A stretch of 64,000 nt of DNA from Rhodoblastus sp. 17X3. GTDB lineage: Bacteria; Pseudomonadota; Alphaproteobacteria; Rhizobiales; Beijerinckiaceae. The notes beneath the pieces are model-generated. The model did not search any database. It saw nothing but the letters and a program-made list of their open reading frames with translations, and was not told the origin of the DNA. Positions 27,099-37,287 of the stretch are shown piece after piece (within the stretch, counting starts at the first letter, position 1; each line of letters starts with the position of its first letter). A program made the translations under genes and the position numbers. The stretch lies in NCBI RefSeq assembly GCF_030056575.1, contig NZ_JASHHX010000013.1:1-64000 (forward strand), given 5' to 3'.

Positions 27099-28598
27099 TC
27101 ATTTCTGGGTCTCGGCGGCGGGCGCCGCAATATCCGGATCATGGCCTTGCGGACCCAGAAGCGCAATTGGCGGGGGGCTCTGCGGTTCGGGCGGAGGCGC
27201 CTGTCCGCTCCATCCTCCGCCAAGAGCAAGCATCAGTTCGACATATTGTTCCAACAATCGAGTCTCGACGGCAAGCTTCGCCCTGTCGGCGTCCAGCGCA
27301 GCGGACTGAGCCGTGACGACATCGAGGGAGGAGGCCGCGCCGTCCTTGTAAAGACTCATCGACATGTCCAGCGCCCGCTGCGCCGATCCGGCGGCGACCG
27401 CCAGCGAGGCGTTCTCGGCGCTCAGCCATCTGATCGATGCGAGGGCGTCTTCCACTTCCTGATAAGCGGCCAAAACCGACCCTTTATATTCCGCCGCGGC
27501 AGCCGAAAATTCGGCGCGCGCCACGTCCAGCGCCGCCTGCCTCTGACCGCCATCAAAAATCGGCGCGGAGACGCCGGGGCCATAACTCCAGAGGCTGTTG
27601 TGGAAGTTCAACAGATTCAGATTTGTGGATTGCGTGCCGCCTGACAGCAAGATGTAGAAGCGCGGCAGAAAATCAGCCTTCGCGGCGCCGATCCGCTCGT
27701 TCGCCGCAAACAGCAGCCGCTCCCTCGCCGCGACGTCAGGCCTGCGTAAAAGGAGACTTGCCGGCGCAGCGCGGGGCGGCCTTGGAGCAGACGGCTGGAC
27801 GGCGGCAGGCGCGATCCGGAACGACGAGGGCATTTCCCCCGACAGCGCCGCGAGCGCGTTTTCGAGAACGGCGCGGCCGCGCGCGATTTCCGCCGACGCC
27901 GCCTGGGCGTTGGCGAGCTGAACCCGTGCGCGCTCGACGTCGATGGGCGGCGCGATATTCTGCTTCAACCGCTCCTGGGTCAGATCGAGCGCCGATTGAT
28001 AGAGCTTGATCGTCCGCGCGAGCAACGCCGCCTGGGCGTCCGCCCCTCTCAGGGCGATATAGGCGCGGGCGAGCGAGGCGTGAAGCGAGAGGCGAGTCGC
28101 CGCGAGGAGGTCGTCATTCGCCTGGGCGCCGGCCTTGGTTGCGGCGACGAGATCGCGAACCCGTCCCCACAGGTCGATTTCCCAGCTCAGCTGACCGAAC
28201 AATTGATTGGCGCCGTAATAGGTCGGCTGGTTTGCCGAACGAAGCGGCCGGTTTTGCGATTGCTTGTTGTAGCTGAGCTGCGGCTGGCCCACGACGGCCG
28301 GATAGAATGACGAACTGGCCAGGTCCAGCACCGCCTTGGCGCGCTGATATCGGGCCAGCGCCACGGCGTAATCCGGATTATCCAGCTCGATACGCGCCTG
28401 CAGCCGGTCCAACTCCGGGCTGCGAAAGCTTCGCCACCAGTTCTCGGCGACACCGGCGCGCGGTCCGGCCGGCGGCGACGTCTTGAATTGTTCAGGCGCC
28501 GCAATGGGCGGAGGCGCATAAGGCGGAGCCAGCTCACATCCGGAAAGAGCCGCCAGCGCCAAGCAAAGTCCCACGCCGGAAAGAAGACGTCGGCTCAT
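27099..28598 (-). CDS. NodT-type outer-membrane factor lipoprotein of RND efflux
   Basis: 499 residues from the ATG that overlaps the adaptor stop by four bases. Lipobox LALAALSGC (Cys21). TolC-like repeats fill the rest: WWRSFRSPELDRLQARIELDNPD in the first half, then PDVAARERLLFAANERIGAAKADFLPRF, the hallmark of the OprM/NodT group, and QEVEDALASIRWL. It forms the trimeric outer-membrane exit duct for the pump encoded upstream. The C-terminus is Pro-rich. Confidence 0.92.
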   Translation of the reverse strand: MSRRLLSGVGLCLALAALSGCELAPPYAPPPIAAPEQFKTSPPAGPRAGVAENWWRSFRSPELDRLQARIELDNPDYAVALARYQRAKAVLDLASSSFYPAVVGQPQLSYNKQSQNRPLRSANQPTYYGANQLFGQLSWEIDLWGRVRDLVAATKAGAQANDDLLAATRLSLHASLARAYIALRGADAQAALLARTIKLYQSALDLTQERLKQNIAPPIDVERARVQLANAQAASAEIARGRAVLENALAALSGEMPSSFRIAPAAVQPSAPRPPRAAPASLLLRRPDVAARERLLFAANERIGAAKADFLPRFYILLSGGTQSTNLNLLNFHNSLWSYGPGVSAPIFDGGQRQAALDVARAEFSAAAAEYKGSVLAAYQEVEDALASIRWLSAENASLAVAAGSAQRALDMSMSLYKDGAASSLDVVTAQSAALDADRAKLAVETRLLEQYVELMLALGGGWSGQAPPPEPQSPPPIALLGPQGHDPDIAAPAAETQK

Positions 28599-29779
28599 TC
28601 CGCGGCGCCCGTCGAAGGTTCGCCGGAAATCCGGACCTTGTCGCCGTCGGCGAGCGACTCGGGAGGATTGTTGATGATCCTGTCCTGCGGCTCGAGTCCC
28701 GAGGCGATCGCTACGTCTACGCCGAAATCCTTCGCGATGACGACTGTCTTGAATTTCACGCGGCCCTCCGCGTCGACCGTCGCGACGCGAACGCCATGCT
28801 GGCCGACCGACAGCGCGCTGGAGACGACGCGCAACTGCGACGGGTCCGTCTCCAGTTCGAAATGTACGTCGGCATAAGAGCCCGGGAACAGGGCGCCGTC
28901 GGGGTTGGCCGCATCCAGCTCGACCAGGAGGCTGCCGCTCTGCGCGCCAATGGCGTTGGACGTCGTGGCGAGGCGGGCGTCGAATTTCCTGCCCGGCCAT
29001 TGTGGCGTCGTGAATGTCGCCTGCATGCCGGCGGTCAGCCGCGCGGCGTAGGTTTGCGGCACATTGACGTAGACGCGGACGGCATGAATGTCGGCCACCT
29101 TGAACAGGGGCTGGGCGGCGCGATCGGGTCCGACATAGGAGCCGATGTCAATATTGCGGGCGGTGACGACGCCGTCGAACGGCGCGACGATCTGCGCGAA
29201 TTGCTTTTGCGCCTTGAGCCGATCGAGGTTGGCGCTGGCGGCCCCGACATCGGCTTGCTTGACTTTCAGATCGCTCGACTTCTCGTCGGCGGATTGTTTC
29301 GAAACCGCGGCCGAGCTCCGCAAGGCGCTCCAACGCTCCGCCGTCACGCCGGCGAGCGCCCGGCCCGCCTCCGCGCGGCTGAGTTCCTCGCGCGCCTGCG
29401 CCAGCCTTTCGTCCAGTTCAGGCGTGTCGACCTCCGCAAGGATGTCGCCCTTCTTGACGATTGCGCCTATATCGGTCCGCCAGCTCCTGACGTAACCGGC
29501 GACCTGAGAATGGATCGAGGCTTCGTTCCATGCCGCGATATTGCCGGGCAACGCGAGAATCTGGGGTTTGTCGTCACGATGCGGGCTAATCACCGACACC
29601 GTTGGAACGGCGCGCTCGCGGGTCCATTCGGCCAGGCGCTTCTCCGCTTCCCATCGCTGAACGAAAGTAAAGCCGAGGTAAAGGGCGAGACCGACCGCGG
29701 CGAGGGGAAACAGCCAAAGCCCCCGGCGCCGGCCTCGAACCGCGCCAGTCAAAGGTTCGGAGGCGATGTTATCTTTCAT
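28595..29779 (-). CDS. RND efflux periplasmic adaptor (HlyD/MFP family)
   Basis: 394 residues from the ATG (MKDNIASEP), with GAGG six bases upstream. The start overlaps the pump gene's end. One N-terminal membrane helix (about 20-38) is followed by the lipoyl half-motif GNIAAWNEASIHSQVAGYV, an alpha hairpin (about 125-185) and the second half IVAPFDGVVTARNIDIGSYV. Then come the beta-barrel and membrane-proximal domains. Links the inner-membrane pump to the outer-membrane factor. Confidence 0.93.
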   Translation of the reverse strand: MKDNIASEPLTGAVRGRRRGLWLFPLAAVGLALYLGFTFVQRWEAEKRLAEWTRERAVPTVSVISPHRDDKPQILALPGNIAAWNEASIHSQVAGYVRSWRTDIGAIVKKGDILAEVDTPELDERLAQAREELSRAEAGRALAGVTAERWSALRSSAAVSKQSADEKSSDLKVKQADVGAASANLDRLKAQKQFAQIVAPFDGVVTARNIDIGSYVGPDRAAQPLFKVADIHAVRVYVNVPQTYAARLTAGMQATFTTPQWPGRKFDARLATTSNAIGAQSGSLLVELDAANPDGALFPGSYADVHFELETDPSQLRVVSSALSVGQHGVRVATVDAEGRVKFKTVVIAKDFGVDVAIASGLEPQDRIINNPPESLADGDKVRISGEPSTGAAE

Positions 29780-32700
29780 CGGACGCCTCAATCGATTTTC
29801 CCGGCCGGCGGGAATGGACAATGCCGAAAAGCACGGGAACGAAAACCAGCGTGGCGACGGTCGAGAAAATAAGTCCGCCGATCACCGCACGGCCGAGAGG
29901 CGCATTCTGTTCGGCGCTCAGGGCCATCGGCGCCATGCCGATGATCATCGCGAGCGCGGTCATCAGAACCGGGCGAAAACGCCCGACACCCGCTTCGAGC
30001 GCGGCCGCGAAGGGCTCAAGCCCTTCCGCCAGCTGCTCGCGGGCGAAGCTCACCACGAGGATCGAATTCGCCGTCGCCACGCCCATGCACATGATCGCGC
30101 CAGTCAAGGCCGGAACCGAAAGCGTCGTATGGGTAGCGAACAGCATCCACGTCACTCCAGCGAGAGCGGCCGGCAGCGCCGCCACGATGACGAATGGGTC
30201 AAGCCAGGACTGGAAATTGACCACGATCAATAGATAGATCAACGCCACCGCCAAGGCCAATCCTCCGTAAAGTTGGGAATAAGCCGAATTCATCGTCTCG
30301 GACTGCCCGCGCAGGACGATTCGCGTGCCGCGCGGCCGCGCCTTGTCGAATTCCTGGATGATCTTGCGAATTTCGGCCGAGACCGATCCGAGGTCGCGGC
30401 CGCTGTTGGTCGCGAAAATGTCGATGACCGGCTGAACCGAATAGTGAGAAACGACGGCGTTGCTTTCGCCACGGCCGATATCGGCAACGGCGCCGAGAAT
30501 TTGCGGCGTTTTGCCGCGGGATACTGGAACGCGCGCCAGATCCTCAAGCGAATTCATCCAATATTGCGGCGTCTGCGTCACCACGGGATAGGACACGCCG
30601 CTTTTCGGGTTCAGCCAGAACACCGGGTTGGTCTGGATCGAGCCCGCCAGGGTGATGAGCAGCGACGTTGCGATATCCCTTTCGGTGACGCCAAGGCGGC
30701 TTGCGAGAATCCTGTCGACGTCCACATTGATCGTCGGTTGGTCGGCCGGCTGTTGAATGCGCGCGTCAGCGACGCCGGTCACCTCGGAAATCCGCTTCAA
30801 CAACTTGTTCGCCAGCAGCCGGTTTCCTTCGAAGTCGTTTCCGATCACCTGCACGTCGATCGGGGCCGGCAGGCCGAAATTGAGAATTTGCGTCACGATA
30901 TCCGCCGGGAGGAAGGAAAAGGTCGCGTTGGGGAACAGTTCCGGCAATTTCTCCCGCAATCTGCGAACCAGATCCTCGCTGTTCTTTTCCTGCCCCTCTT
31001 CCAGGGTGATGAGAATATCGCCATCCGCGGAGCCGATCGTCCCCGAATTGCCATAAGCCGCGTTGATGCCGCTGATCGGCAGACCGATATTGTCCACCAC
31101 GGAGGCGATGACGCCGGGGCCGGCGATCGTGCTGATCGCCGCCTCGACCCGGGTGAACAATCGGCCGGTCTCCTCGATGCGCAGGCCCGTCGGGCCGCGC
31201 ACGTGGAGTTTCATCTGAACCGTTTCGACGCTCGGAAAGAAATTCTGGCCAAGAAAGGGCACAAGCGCCAGCGAAGCCAGGACAAAGCTCAGGAAGATCA
31301 CGACAAAGGCGCGCCGGCTCCGTATGGCCGCCGAGAGCATTCCTTCATAGCCCCGCCGCGCCGCCGCGAATCTCTGTTCGAAACCGTGCTGGAACTTCCC
31401 GAAGAATCCACGGGGAGGCGTGTGCGAATCGTGGTCGTGGCCGCCCAGCAGATAATTGGCCATGGTCGGAACAAGAGTGCGCGACAGGAGATAGGAGCCC
31501 ATCAGCGCGAAAACGACCGCCTTGGCCATCGGACGGAACAGATAGCCCGAGATCCCGCCAAGGCTGAACATCGGCACGAAGACGATGCAGATGCACAGCA
31601 GCGAGACGGTCGCGGGAACGACAATCTGGCGGGCGCCGTCCATGATCGCCGCCTCGATCTCCTTCTTCTGCTCAAGCTGAAAATTGATGTTCTCGATCGT
31701 CACGGTGGCGTCGTCGACCAGAATGCCCACCGCCAGGGCCAGGCCGCCCAGCGTCATGACGTTGATATTTTCGCCCGTCCCGGCAAGCGCGGCGACCGAG
31801 GCCAGGATGGCGAGCGGAATGGAAATGATGATGATGACGGTCGAGCGCCAGCTTCCCAGAAAGATGAGGATCATCAGGCCGGTGAGCGCGGCCGCCAGCC
31901 CGCCCTCGAAAAGAACCGACCTGACCGCGCCCTCGACGAAGGGCGCCTGGTCGCCGACCGCGACAAGCTTCAGCGATTCAGGCAACATTTCGCGCAGCCG
32001 CGGCATCAGTCCCTTGACGCCTTCGATGACGTCGAGCGTCGAGGCCGAGCCCGCCTTGATGATGGACATCAGAACGGCATTGTCGCCATTGACGCGGACC
32101 ATGTTGATCTGCGGCGGATGGCTGTCATGAACGAAGGCGATGTCGCCGATGCGCACCGTCACTCCTTCGACGGTTCTGACCGGAAGATTGTTCAGGGCCT
32201 CGATCGACTCGGGGGAGTCGTTCAGCTTGATGACATATTCCTTGTCGGCGATTTTCTGGGTGCCGACCGGAATAATGAGATCCTGATTGCCGACCGCGGC
32301 GACGACGTCCTCTGCCGATAGGCCGTAGGAGCGCAATTTCGCCTGATCGACGTCGATCTGCACCTGGCGCACCATGCCGCCATAAGGCGAGGGCACCGCC
32401 GCGCCGGCGACCGTCGCCAATTGGGGACGAATCATGTTCTGCCCGAAGTCGAAGATTTTCGCCTCCGGCAACGAATCGCTCGACAGGGCCAGCTGGATGA
32501 CGGGAACGCTCGAAGCGTTATAGCTCAAGACATAGGGCGGGGTGATGCCCGGCGGAAGCAGCTTCAGAACCGTTTGCGAGGCCGCGGTGATCTGCGCCAG
32601 GGCGGAGCTGATGTCGACCGTCGGCTGGAAGAAGATCTTCACGACACCATAGCCGGACATCGACTGGGATTCGATATGTTCGATATCGTTGACCGTCGAG

Positions 32701-32918
32701 CTGACCGCGCGTTCATAATAATAGACGACGCGGCCCGACATATCGTCCGGCGGCAGGCCGTTATAGGTCCAGACCACCGCGACGACGGGGATGCGGATGG
32801 CCGGGAAAATGTCGGTCGGGGTGCGAATCCAGGACAGGACGCCGGCGATGACGATCAGCATCGCCATGACGACAAACGTATAGGGCCTCTTGAGCGCGAT
32901 GCGTACGAGTGCGAGCAT
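29769..32918 (-). CDS. RND efflux transporter, inner-membrane pump
   Basis: 1049 residues, full length for the AcrB/CusA superfamily. Twelve membrane helices: one at the start (RPYTFVVMAMLIVIAGVLS), a block around 335-480, one near 530 and a block around 865-1025. The periplasmic porter domains lie between. The paired Asp residues of the proton relay are in GILVDDATVTIENI near residue 400. No Met-rich or Cys metal sites stand out, so drug, lipid or aromatic export is more likely than copper. Drives export by proton antiport. Confidence 0.94.
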   Translation of the reverse strand: MLALVRIALKRPYTFVVMAMLIVIAGVLSWIRTPTDIFPAIRIPVVAVVWTYNGLPPDDMSGRVVYYYERAVSSTVNDIEHIESQSMSGYGVVKIFFQPTVDISSALAQITAASQTVLKLLPPGITPPYVLSYNASSVPVIQLALSSDSLPEAKIFDFGQNMIRPQLATVAGAAVPSPYGGMVRQVQIDVDQAKLRSYGLSAEDVVAAVGNQDLIIPVGTQKIADKEYVIKLNDSPESIEALNNLPVRTVEGVTVRIGDIAFVHDSHPPQINMVRVNGDNAVLMSIIKAGSASTLDVIEGVKGLMPRLREMLPESLKLVAVGDQAPFVEGAVRSVLFEGGLAAALTGLMILIFLGSWRSTVIIIISIPLAILASVAALAGTGENINVMTLGGLALAVGILVDDATVTIENINFQLEQKKEIEAAIMDGARQIVVPATVSLLCICIVFVPMFSLGGISGYLFRPMAKAVVFALMGSYLLSRTLVPTMANYLLGGHDHDSHTPPRGFFGKFQHGFEQRFAAARRGYEGMLSAAIRSRRAFVVIFLSFVLASLALVPFLGQNFFPSVETVQMKLHVRGPTGLRIEETGRLFTRVEAAISTIAGPGVIASVVDNIGLPISGINAAYGNSGTIGSADGDILITLEEGQEKNSEDLVRRLREKLPELFPNATFSFLPADIVTQILNFGLPAPIDVQVIGNDFEGNRLLANKLLKRISEVTGVADARIQQPADQPTINVDVDRILASRLGVTERDIATSLLITLAGSIQTNPVFWLNPKSGVSYPVVTQTPQYWMNSLEDLARVPVSRGKTPQILGAVADIGRGESNAVVSHYSVQPVIDIFATNSGRDLGSVSAEIRKIIQEFDKARPRGTRIVLRGQSETMNSAYSQLYGGLALAVALIYLLIVVNFQSWLDPFVIVAALPAALAGVTWMLFATHTTLSVPALTGAIMCMGVATANSILVVSFAREQLAEGLEPFAAALEAGVGRFRPVLMTALAMIIGMAPMALSAEQNAPLGRAVIGGLIFSTVATLVFVPVLFGIVHSRRPGKSIEASDER

Positions 32919-33046
32919 TATGCCTTGCGCGTGGTTGTAAGCGGCGAGAGCGGGGCGCCGGTTTTCGCCTCGGCTTATAGTCGCCGGTTGAAGCGCCCCA
33001 TACTAAAATGTTTTTTATCCGGGCCGGAAGATCGACTTTCGCCCGC

Positions 33047-34402
33047 TCAAGAATGACGTTCCGCGAGCGTGAAACGGGCTCCCGGCGCATTATCCTCGAC
33101 GGTCAGGTCCATGCCGTGCAGGCGCGCGATGGTTTCGGCTATGCTCAGCCCAAGGCCGGTCCCGGGCAGGTCCGCGCCATTCCTGGCGCGGGCGAAACGC
33201 CGGAAGATATCGTGGCTTTCGGCGGCAGGCACGCCACGGCCGTTATCGCTGACCTCGATGCTGGCGTGGCCGTCGCGTCCCGTCGCCGCAATCCACACGC
33301 CGCCGCCGCGCGGCGTGAATTTCAGCGCGTTGTCGATCAGATTCGCCACGGCTTCGCGCATCAGGTCCGGGTCGCCCCGGCGCAGGACTGATCCGTCGGC
33401 GGAAAGGGCGAGGCTCACGCCTTTCGCCTTGGCCAAAGGCAGGAAAAATTCATGCAGTTCCGCGCAGATTTCCCCGAGATCGATCTCCCTGAAGGCCGAA
33501 TGGCGTCGCTCGCGCTCGATCGCGGAGACGCGCAACAAGGCGGCGATCGTCGTCATGGCGCGGTCGATCTGGCGCAAGGCGGTCTGAATGGATTGCCGCG
33601 CGGGCGAGCCTTTTGGGGCGGTCGCGATCCCCTGCTCCAGAACGGCCCGCACGTTGACGAGCGGCGCGCGCAGATCATGAGCGATATTGTCGCCGACCGC
33701 GCCGAGCTGACCAAGCAGCCGCTCGATTTCATCAAGCATTTCGTTGACGGAGGCGATCACGCCGTCGAGCTCGTCGATCCCCGAACGGCTCGGCAGACGC
33801 GCGCGAAGGTCGCCCTTCACGATTTCCGCAATAGCGCGGTCGATCTCCCGGATTCGCTCGCCGCTTCGGCGCGCCAGGAAAAATCCCGCCATGAGCGCGC
33901 CGGCCGCTATGGGCAATATGGCGAAGGACAGCGCCCGCCCGAGAATTCGCCTGAGCATCGCAACTTCCGAGAGACTGCGCCCCAGAACGATGACCCCTCC
34001 ATCCGGCCTTATGCGGGCGACCATGAGCGTCGGTTCGGGCTCGCCCGCCTCAGTCGGCCGGAAATCGGCGAGATAATGGGTGCGCCCGTCCGCGGGAACA
34101 TCTGGCTTGCGATCGAGATTGCCAAAAACGAGTTTACCCGACGGGTCATAAAGGGCGACGAAATTCAGCCGCCTGAAATCGCGGGTAAGCCGGAGCGACA
34201 AGGCGCGCTGCAAGCGCTCGTCGTCGCTTGCCGCCGCCTTCTCCGCCTCGTCCGCGAAGACGGTCTGCAATTGCGAAATCCACGCCTCGGTGGTCTCTTC
34301 GTAAACGAAGGCGAAGACGCCGCCGGTCAGGAGAAGGATAGCCAAAGCGAAAGCCGCCGCGAGCCGCAAGGGCGTCGAACGAAGAAAGTCACGCAGAGGC
34401 AT
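33047..34402 (-). CDS. Membrane sensor histidine kinase
   Basis: 451 residues from the ATG, overlapping the response-regulator gene by 14 bases; a GTG six codons earlier is possible. Two membrane helices (about 10-30 and 155-175) bracket a periplasmic sensor of about 120 residues. HAMP domain, then the H-box IAHDLRAPLVNVRAVLEQ, N-box NLIDNALKFTP, G1 DNGRGVP and G2 GTGLGLSIAE. All kinase motifs are intact. Pairs with the upstream OmpR-type regulator and probably controls the downstream efflux genes. Confidence 0.92.
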   Translation of the reverse strand: MPLRDFLRSTPLRLAAAFALAILLLTGGVFAFVYEETTEAWISQLQTVFADEAEKAAASDDERLQRALSLRLTRDFRRLNFVALYDPSGKLVFGNLDRKPDVPADGRTHYLADFRPTEAGEPEPTLMVARIRPDGGVIVLGRSLSEVAMLRRILGRALSFAILPIAAGALMAGFFLARRSGERIREIDRAIAEIVKGDLRARLPSRSGIDELDGVIASVNEMLDEIERLLGQLGAVGDNIAHDLRAPLVNVRAVLEQGIATAPKGSPARQSIQTALRQIDRAMTTIAALLRVSAIERERRHSAFREIDLGEICAELHEFFLPLAKAKGVSLALSADGSVLRRGDPDLMREAVANLIDNALKFTPRGGGVWIAATGRDGHASIEVSDNGRGVPAAESHDIFRRFARARNGADLPGTGLGLSIAETIARLHGMDLTVEDNAPGARFTLAERHS

Positions 34403-35075
34403 CGAGCAGAAATCCTTCACCCCGCAGGTTGACGATCAGCCGCTTCTCGTCCGGAGCATCGAGTTTGACCCGCAGATTGCGCAGATGAACGTCCACAACA
34501 TTGGTTTGCGTATGGAACCGGTAGTTCCAGACTTCTTCCAGAAGCATTTTGCGCGTGACCAGGATCCCCGGCCTGCGCATGAAATATTCGAGGAGCTTGA
34601 ATTCGCGCGGAAGAAGCTCGATCTCCCTGCCGGCTCGGCGGACCCGCCGGGCGATGAGATCCATCTGCAAGGGGCCCGCGCGCAGGACCGTCGCGTTGTC
34701 GCCAGCAAGACGACGGGCGAGAGCGTCGACTCGCGCGGAAAACTCGGACATGGCGAAAGGCTTGACCAGATAATCGTCGCCGCCCGCGCGCAGGCCGGCG
34801 ACGCGGTCGTCCACCGCGCCCATCGCGCTGATCATCAGCACCGGGGTCCGATCGCCGCTTGCCCGCAATTCCTCGACCAGCGCCAGGCCGTCCGCGCCGT
34901 TCAGCTTCCGGTCCATCACCAGAATGGCGACTTTGCCGGCCCGCGCGGCCTCCATCGCCTCGCGTCCGGTCTCGCTCACGAAAACCTCATAACGATTTGA
35001 CAATTCCATCGCCATCGCGTCGGAGAGCACTTTTTCGTCTTCGCAGATATAGACCGCTTGTTTGACGTCACGCAT
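34389..35075 (-). CDS. OmpR-family response regulator
   Basis: 228 residues. Receiver domain with acidic pair Glu12/Asp13, phospho-acceptor Asp55 in ILVMDRKLNG, and the conserved Lys in DDYLVKPF. C-terminal winged helix with LLPREFKLLEYFMRRPG and the recognition segment TNVVDVHLRNLRVKLD. First gene of the two-component pair. DNA targets are not known, but the neighbouring RND and SulP genes are the obvious candidates. Confidence 0.93.
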   Translation of the reverse strand: MRDVKQAVYICEDEKVLSDAMAMELSNRYEVFVSETGREAMEAARAGKVAILVMDRKLNGADGLALVEELRASGDRTPVLMISAMGAVDDRVAGLRAGGDDYLVKPFAMSEFSARVDALARRLAGDNATVLRAGPLQMDLIARRVRRAGREIELLPREFKLLEYFMRRPGILVTRKMLLEEVWNYRFHTQTNVVDVHLRNLRVKLDAPDEKRLIVNLRGEGFLLDASA

Positions 35076-35099
35076 TCGAGCCTCTGCTCAATTTCCTGC

Positions 35100-36827
35100 C
35101 TATGATTGCCGTTTGACGGCAGGTGTCGAAATCGCTCGCGCGTCGCCCGCCAGCTGGCTTGTCGCCTCATCCACGCTGCGGAACAGGCGCTTGCGTCCAT
35201 CGACGCCAGGGGCGCCGAGCGCGTCGAAAAGGCCATAACACGCGAAAGCGGCCTGGGCGCGCACGGATTCAAGTCGCGCGATGGCGAAATCCACGCCCTT
35301 GTGGCGGCAAGCCCCTATCGCCGCGGCAAGGCCCTGGGCCGCGGTGTAATCGATCGAATCGATGGCGCTGGCTTCGAGTATGAGAAGCTTTAATCCCGGC
35401 TCGCCCGCCGCCGCGACCAGTTCACGCCGAAAGCGGTCGGCGTTAAGAAAGGACAAAGGCGCCTGAAAGCCGACCACTTTCACGCCCGCGAGCGTTTCTC
35501 CGTCGAAATCGTCATTTTCCGGCCACCAGATCGTCTTGCCAGGGAAACGCTCGAAAATATGCAGATCGGTCTGGGTCGTTGTCCACAACCCATGGATCAG
35601 CGACAGGATGATCGCCAGAGCGACGCCGGTCTGGACCGGCACCAGAACCACCAGCAGCAAGGTCGCGAGCAGCAGAATAAATTCCGGACGGGAGCGCGCG
35701 GCGATATCGCGCATGGCCCCGAGCCGAAAAATCCGCCCTGCGATATAAAAGAGAATGGCCGCCAGCGCCGCCTCCGGCGTATGGCTGAGGAAGCTTTCGC
35801 CAAAAGCCGCGACCAGCGCGACGGCGACCGCCGCTGTGACTCCCGCGATCTGGGTTTCCGCCCCGGCCTCGGCGACGATGGCGGTGCGCGGCGGACTGGC
35901 GTTGACGGGAAAGGCCCCGAACAGGCCAGACAGCATGGAGCCGAGGCCAAGGCCCAGAAAGTCGCGATCAATATCCGCCGCTTCGCCGGGGAATCCGGGA
36001 AAGGAGCGGGAGGTCGCCGCGCTCTGCGCCATGACCACGGCGGCGATAATCGCGGACAGGCCCAGAACCTTGCCGAAATCGTTGACGTTGGCGATCGGCG
36101 CGGCGAGACGCGGCGGCGTGACGTGAAAGGCGCCGACGGTTGGCAGCCCCTGGCCTTCAAGACCGAGCATCATCGTGGCGACGGTCGCCCCGGCCAGGGC
36201 CAACAGCGGCCCCGGAAAGCGGGAGCCTGCCCATTCGACGACAGCGATGAAGGCGAAACAGGCCGATCCGGTCAGGACGGCCAATGGCTTGACGCCTTCG
36301 AACTGGCGGATGATTTGCGCCATGCGGTCGAAGCTGCTTCCCGATCCAGCGACAAGTCCGAGAAAGGCCGGCGCCTCGGACAAAGCGATGTGCACAGCTA
36401 TGCCGCCAAGAAAGCCGGTAAGCACGGGGATCGAGAACAGATTGGCGACCCAGCCTGCCCGGAAGACCCCTGCCCCCGCCAGGAAAACGCCGACGATCAC
36501 GGAGAGCAAGGCCGCCAGGTTCAGATATTCCGCCCCTCCGATCGGCGCCATCGCAGCCAGTGATGCGGCGAAGATAGGCGTGATGGTCGAATCCGCGCCG
36601 GACGACAGATAGCGATTGGCGCCGAACAGAGCGAAAGCCAGCGAGCCCGCGATGAAGACGTAAAAGCCGATATGAGGCGCGAATCCGCCGAGACGCGCGG
36701 TCGCCATCTGCTCGGGCGCGGCGATGGCCGCCAGCGTCAGTCCGGCGACCAGATCCGCCCGCCAACTCGCGGCGCCGCCTTGCAGGGATCGGAACACCAG
36801 CCAGTTTCTGCTTGATCCATCCGCCAT
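35100..36827 (-). CDS. SulP-family anion transporter with STAS domain
   Basis: 575 residues from the ATG with GAGGAG upstream; the frame extends 35 codons further without support. About 10-12 membrane helices (30-430) with the SulP features LVAGLTLAAIAAPEQMATARLGG and GLFGAFPVNASPPRTAI. C-terminal STAS domain (about 445-550) with LLILEASAIDSIDYTAAQGL, where the usual phosphorylated Ser sits near IDSIDYT. Imports sulfate, bicarbonate or dicarboxylates. It ends 24 bases before the response regulator and may share a transcript. Confidence 0.9.
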   Translation of the reverse strand: MADGSSRNWLVFRSLQGGAASWRADLVAGLTLAAIAAPEQMATARLGGFAPHIGFYVFIAGSLAFALFGANRYLSSGADSTITPIFAASLAAMAPIGGAEYLNLAALLSVIVGVFLAGAGVFRAGWVANLFSIPVLTGFLGGIAVHIALSEAPAFLGLVAGSGSSFDRMAQIIRQFEGVKPLAVLTGSACFAFIAVVEWAGSRFPGPLLALAGATVATMMLGLEGQGLPTVGAFHVTPPRLAAPIANVNDFGKVLGLSAIIAAVVMAQSAATSRSFPGFPGEAADIDRDFLGLGLGSMLSGLFGAFPVNASPPRTAIVAEAGAETQIAGVTAAVAVALVAAFGESFLSHTPEAALAAILFYIAGRIFRLGAMRDIAARSRPEFILLLATLLLVVLVPVQTGVALAIILSLIHGLWTTTQTDLHIFERFPGKTIWWPENDDFDGETLAGVKVVGFQAPLSFLNADRFRRELVAAAGEPGLKLLILEASAIDSIDYTAAQGLAAAIGACRHKGVDFAIARLESVRAQAAFACYGLFDALGAPGVDGRKRLFRSVDEATSQLAGDARAISTPAVKRQS

Positions 36828-37287
36828 GGCGAGGCTCCTCGACCGAGATTTTCGCCCATCGCCAGGTAAAAAGGAACCGCGCTTCCAAGGCGGAAAGACG
36901 AACAAATATGCGCCAGCCGCATCTTTTTCCACATCGGCGCCGACGGAACGCGGCTCAACTTGCGGATTTCGTCAGGCCGACGTCATGTTCGGCGGTGGGT
37001 TGGAGTGGCCGAACAGCAACATATCGGAAGGAAATGGGACGTCTTGAAAATCGACTGGCGACAAAGCCTGCCGCCAGCGCCTCGGCTTATTTTCCATAAC
37101 AATTTGAAGAAAATGAGTTTTTTTGCATTGAACCGCCGCTGTCAGCTTCAGGCGTTTCCGTCGCATCGCTTATGATGCGATCCCCGAGAAATTTGGACGC
37201 GCTCCGCGCTGGATTACGCCACCTGAAAAGGCGATCATCTTGCGACTGATGACGTTGCTGCGACGACTGCAAGTCGCGGGAGACAAG
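36828..37287. other. Divergent regulatory region between SulP and porin 4
   Basis: 460 bases without a convincing gene. Both flanking genes start outward, so promoters for both lie here. The stretch 37060-37130 is AT-rich. The short frames are taken as chance. Confidence 0.5.

Noticed and set aside
30273-32321. 682-residue open frame opposite the RND pump
   Set aside because: Shadow frame; the pump on the other strand is full length with all expected helices.
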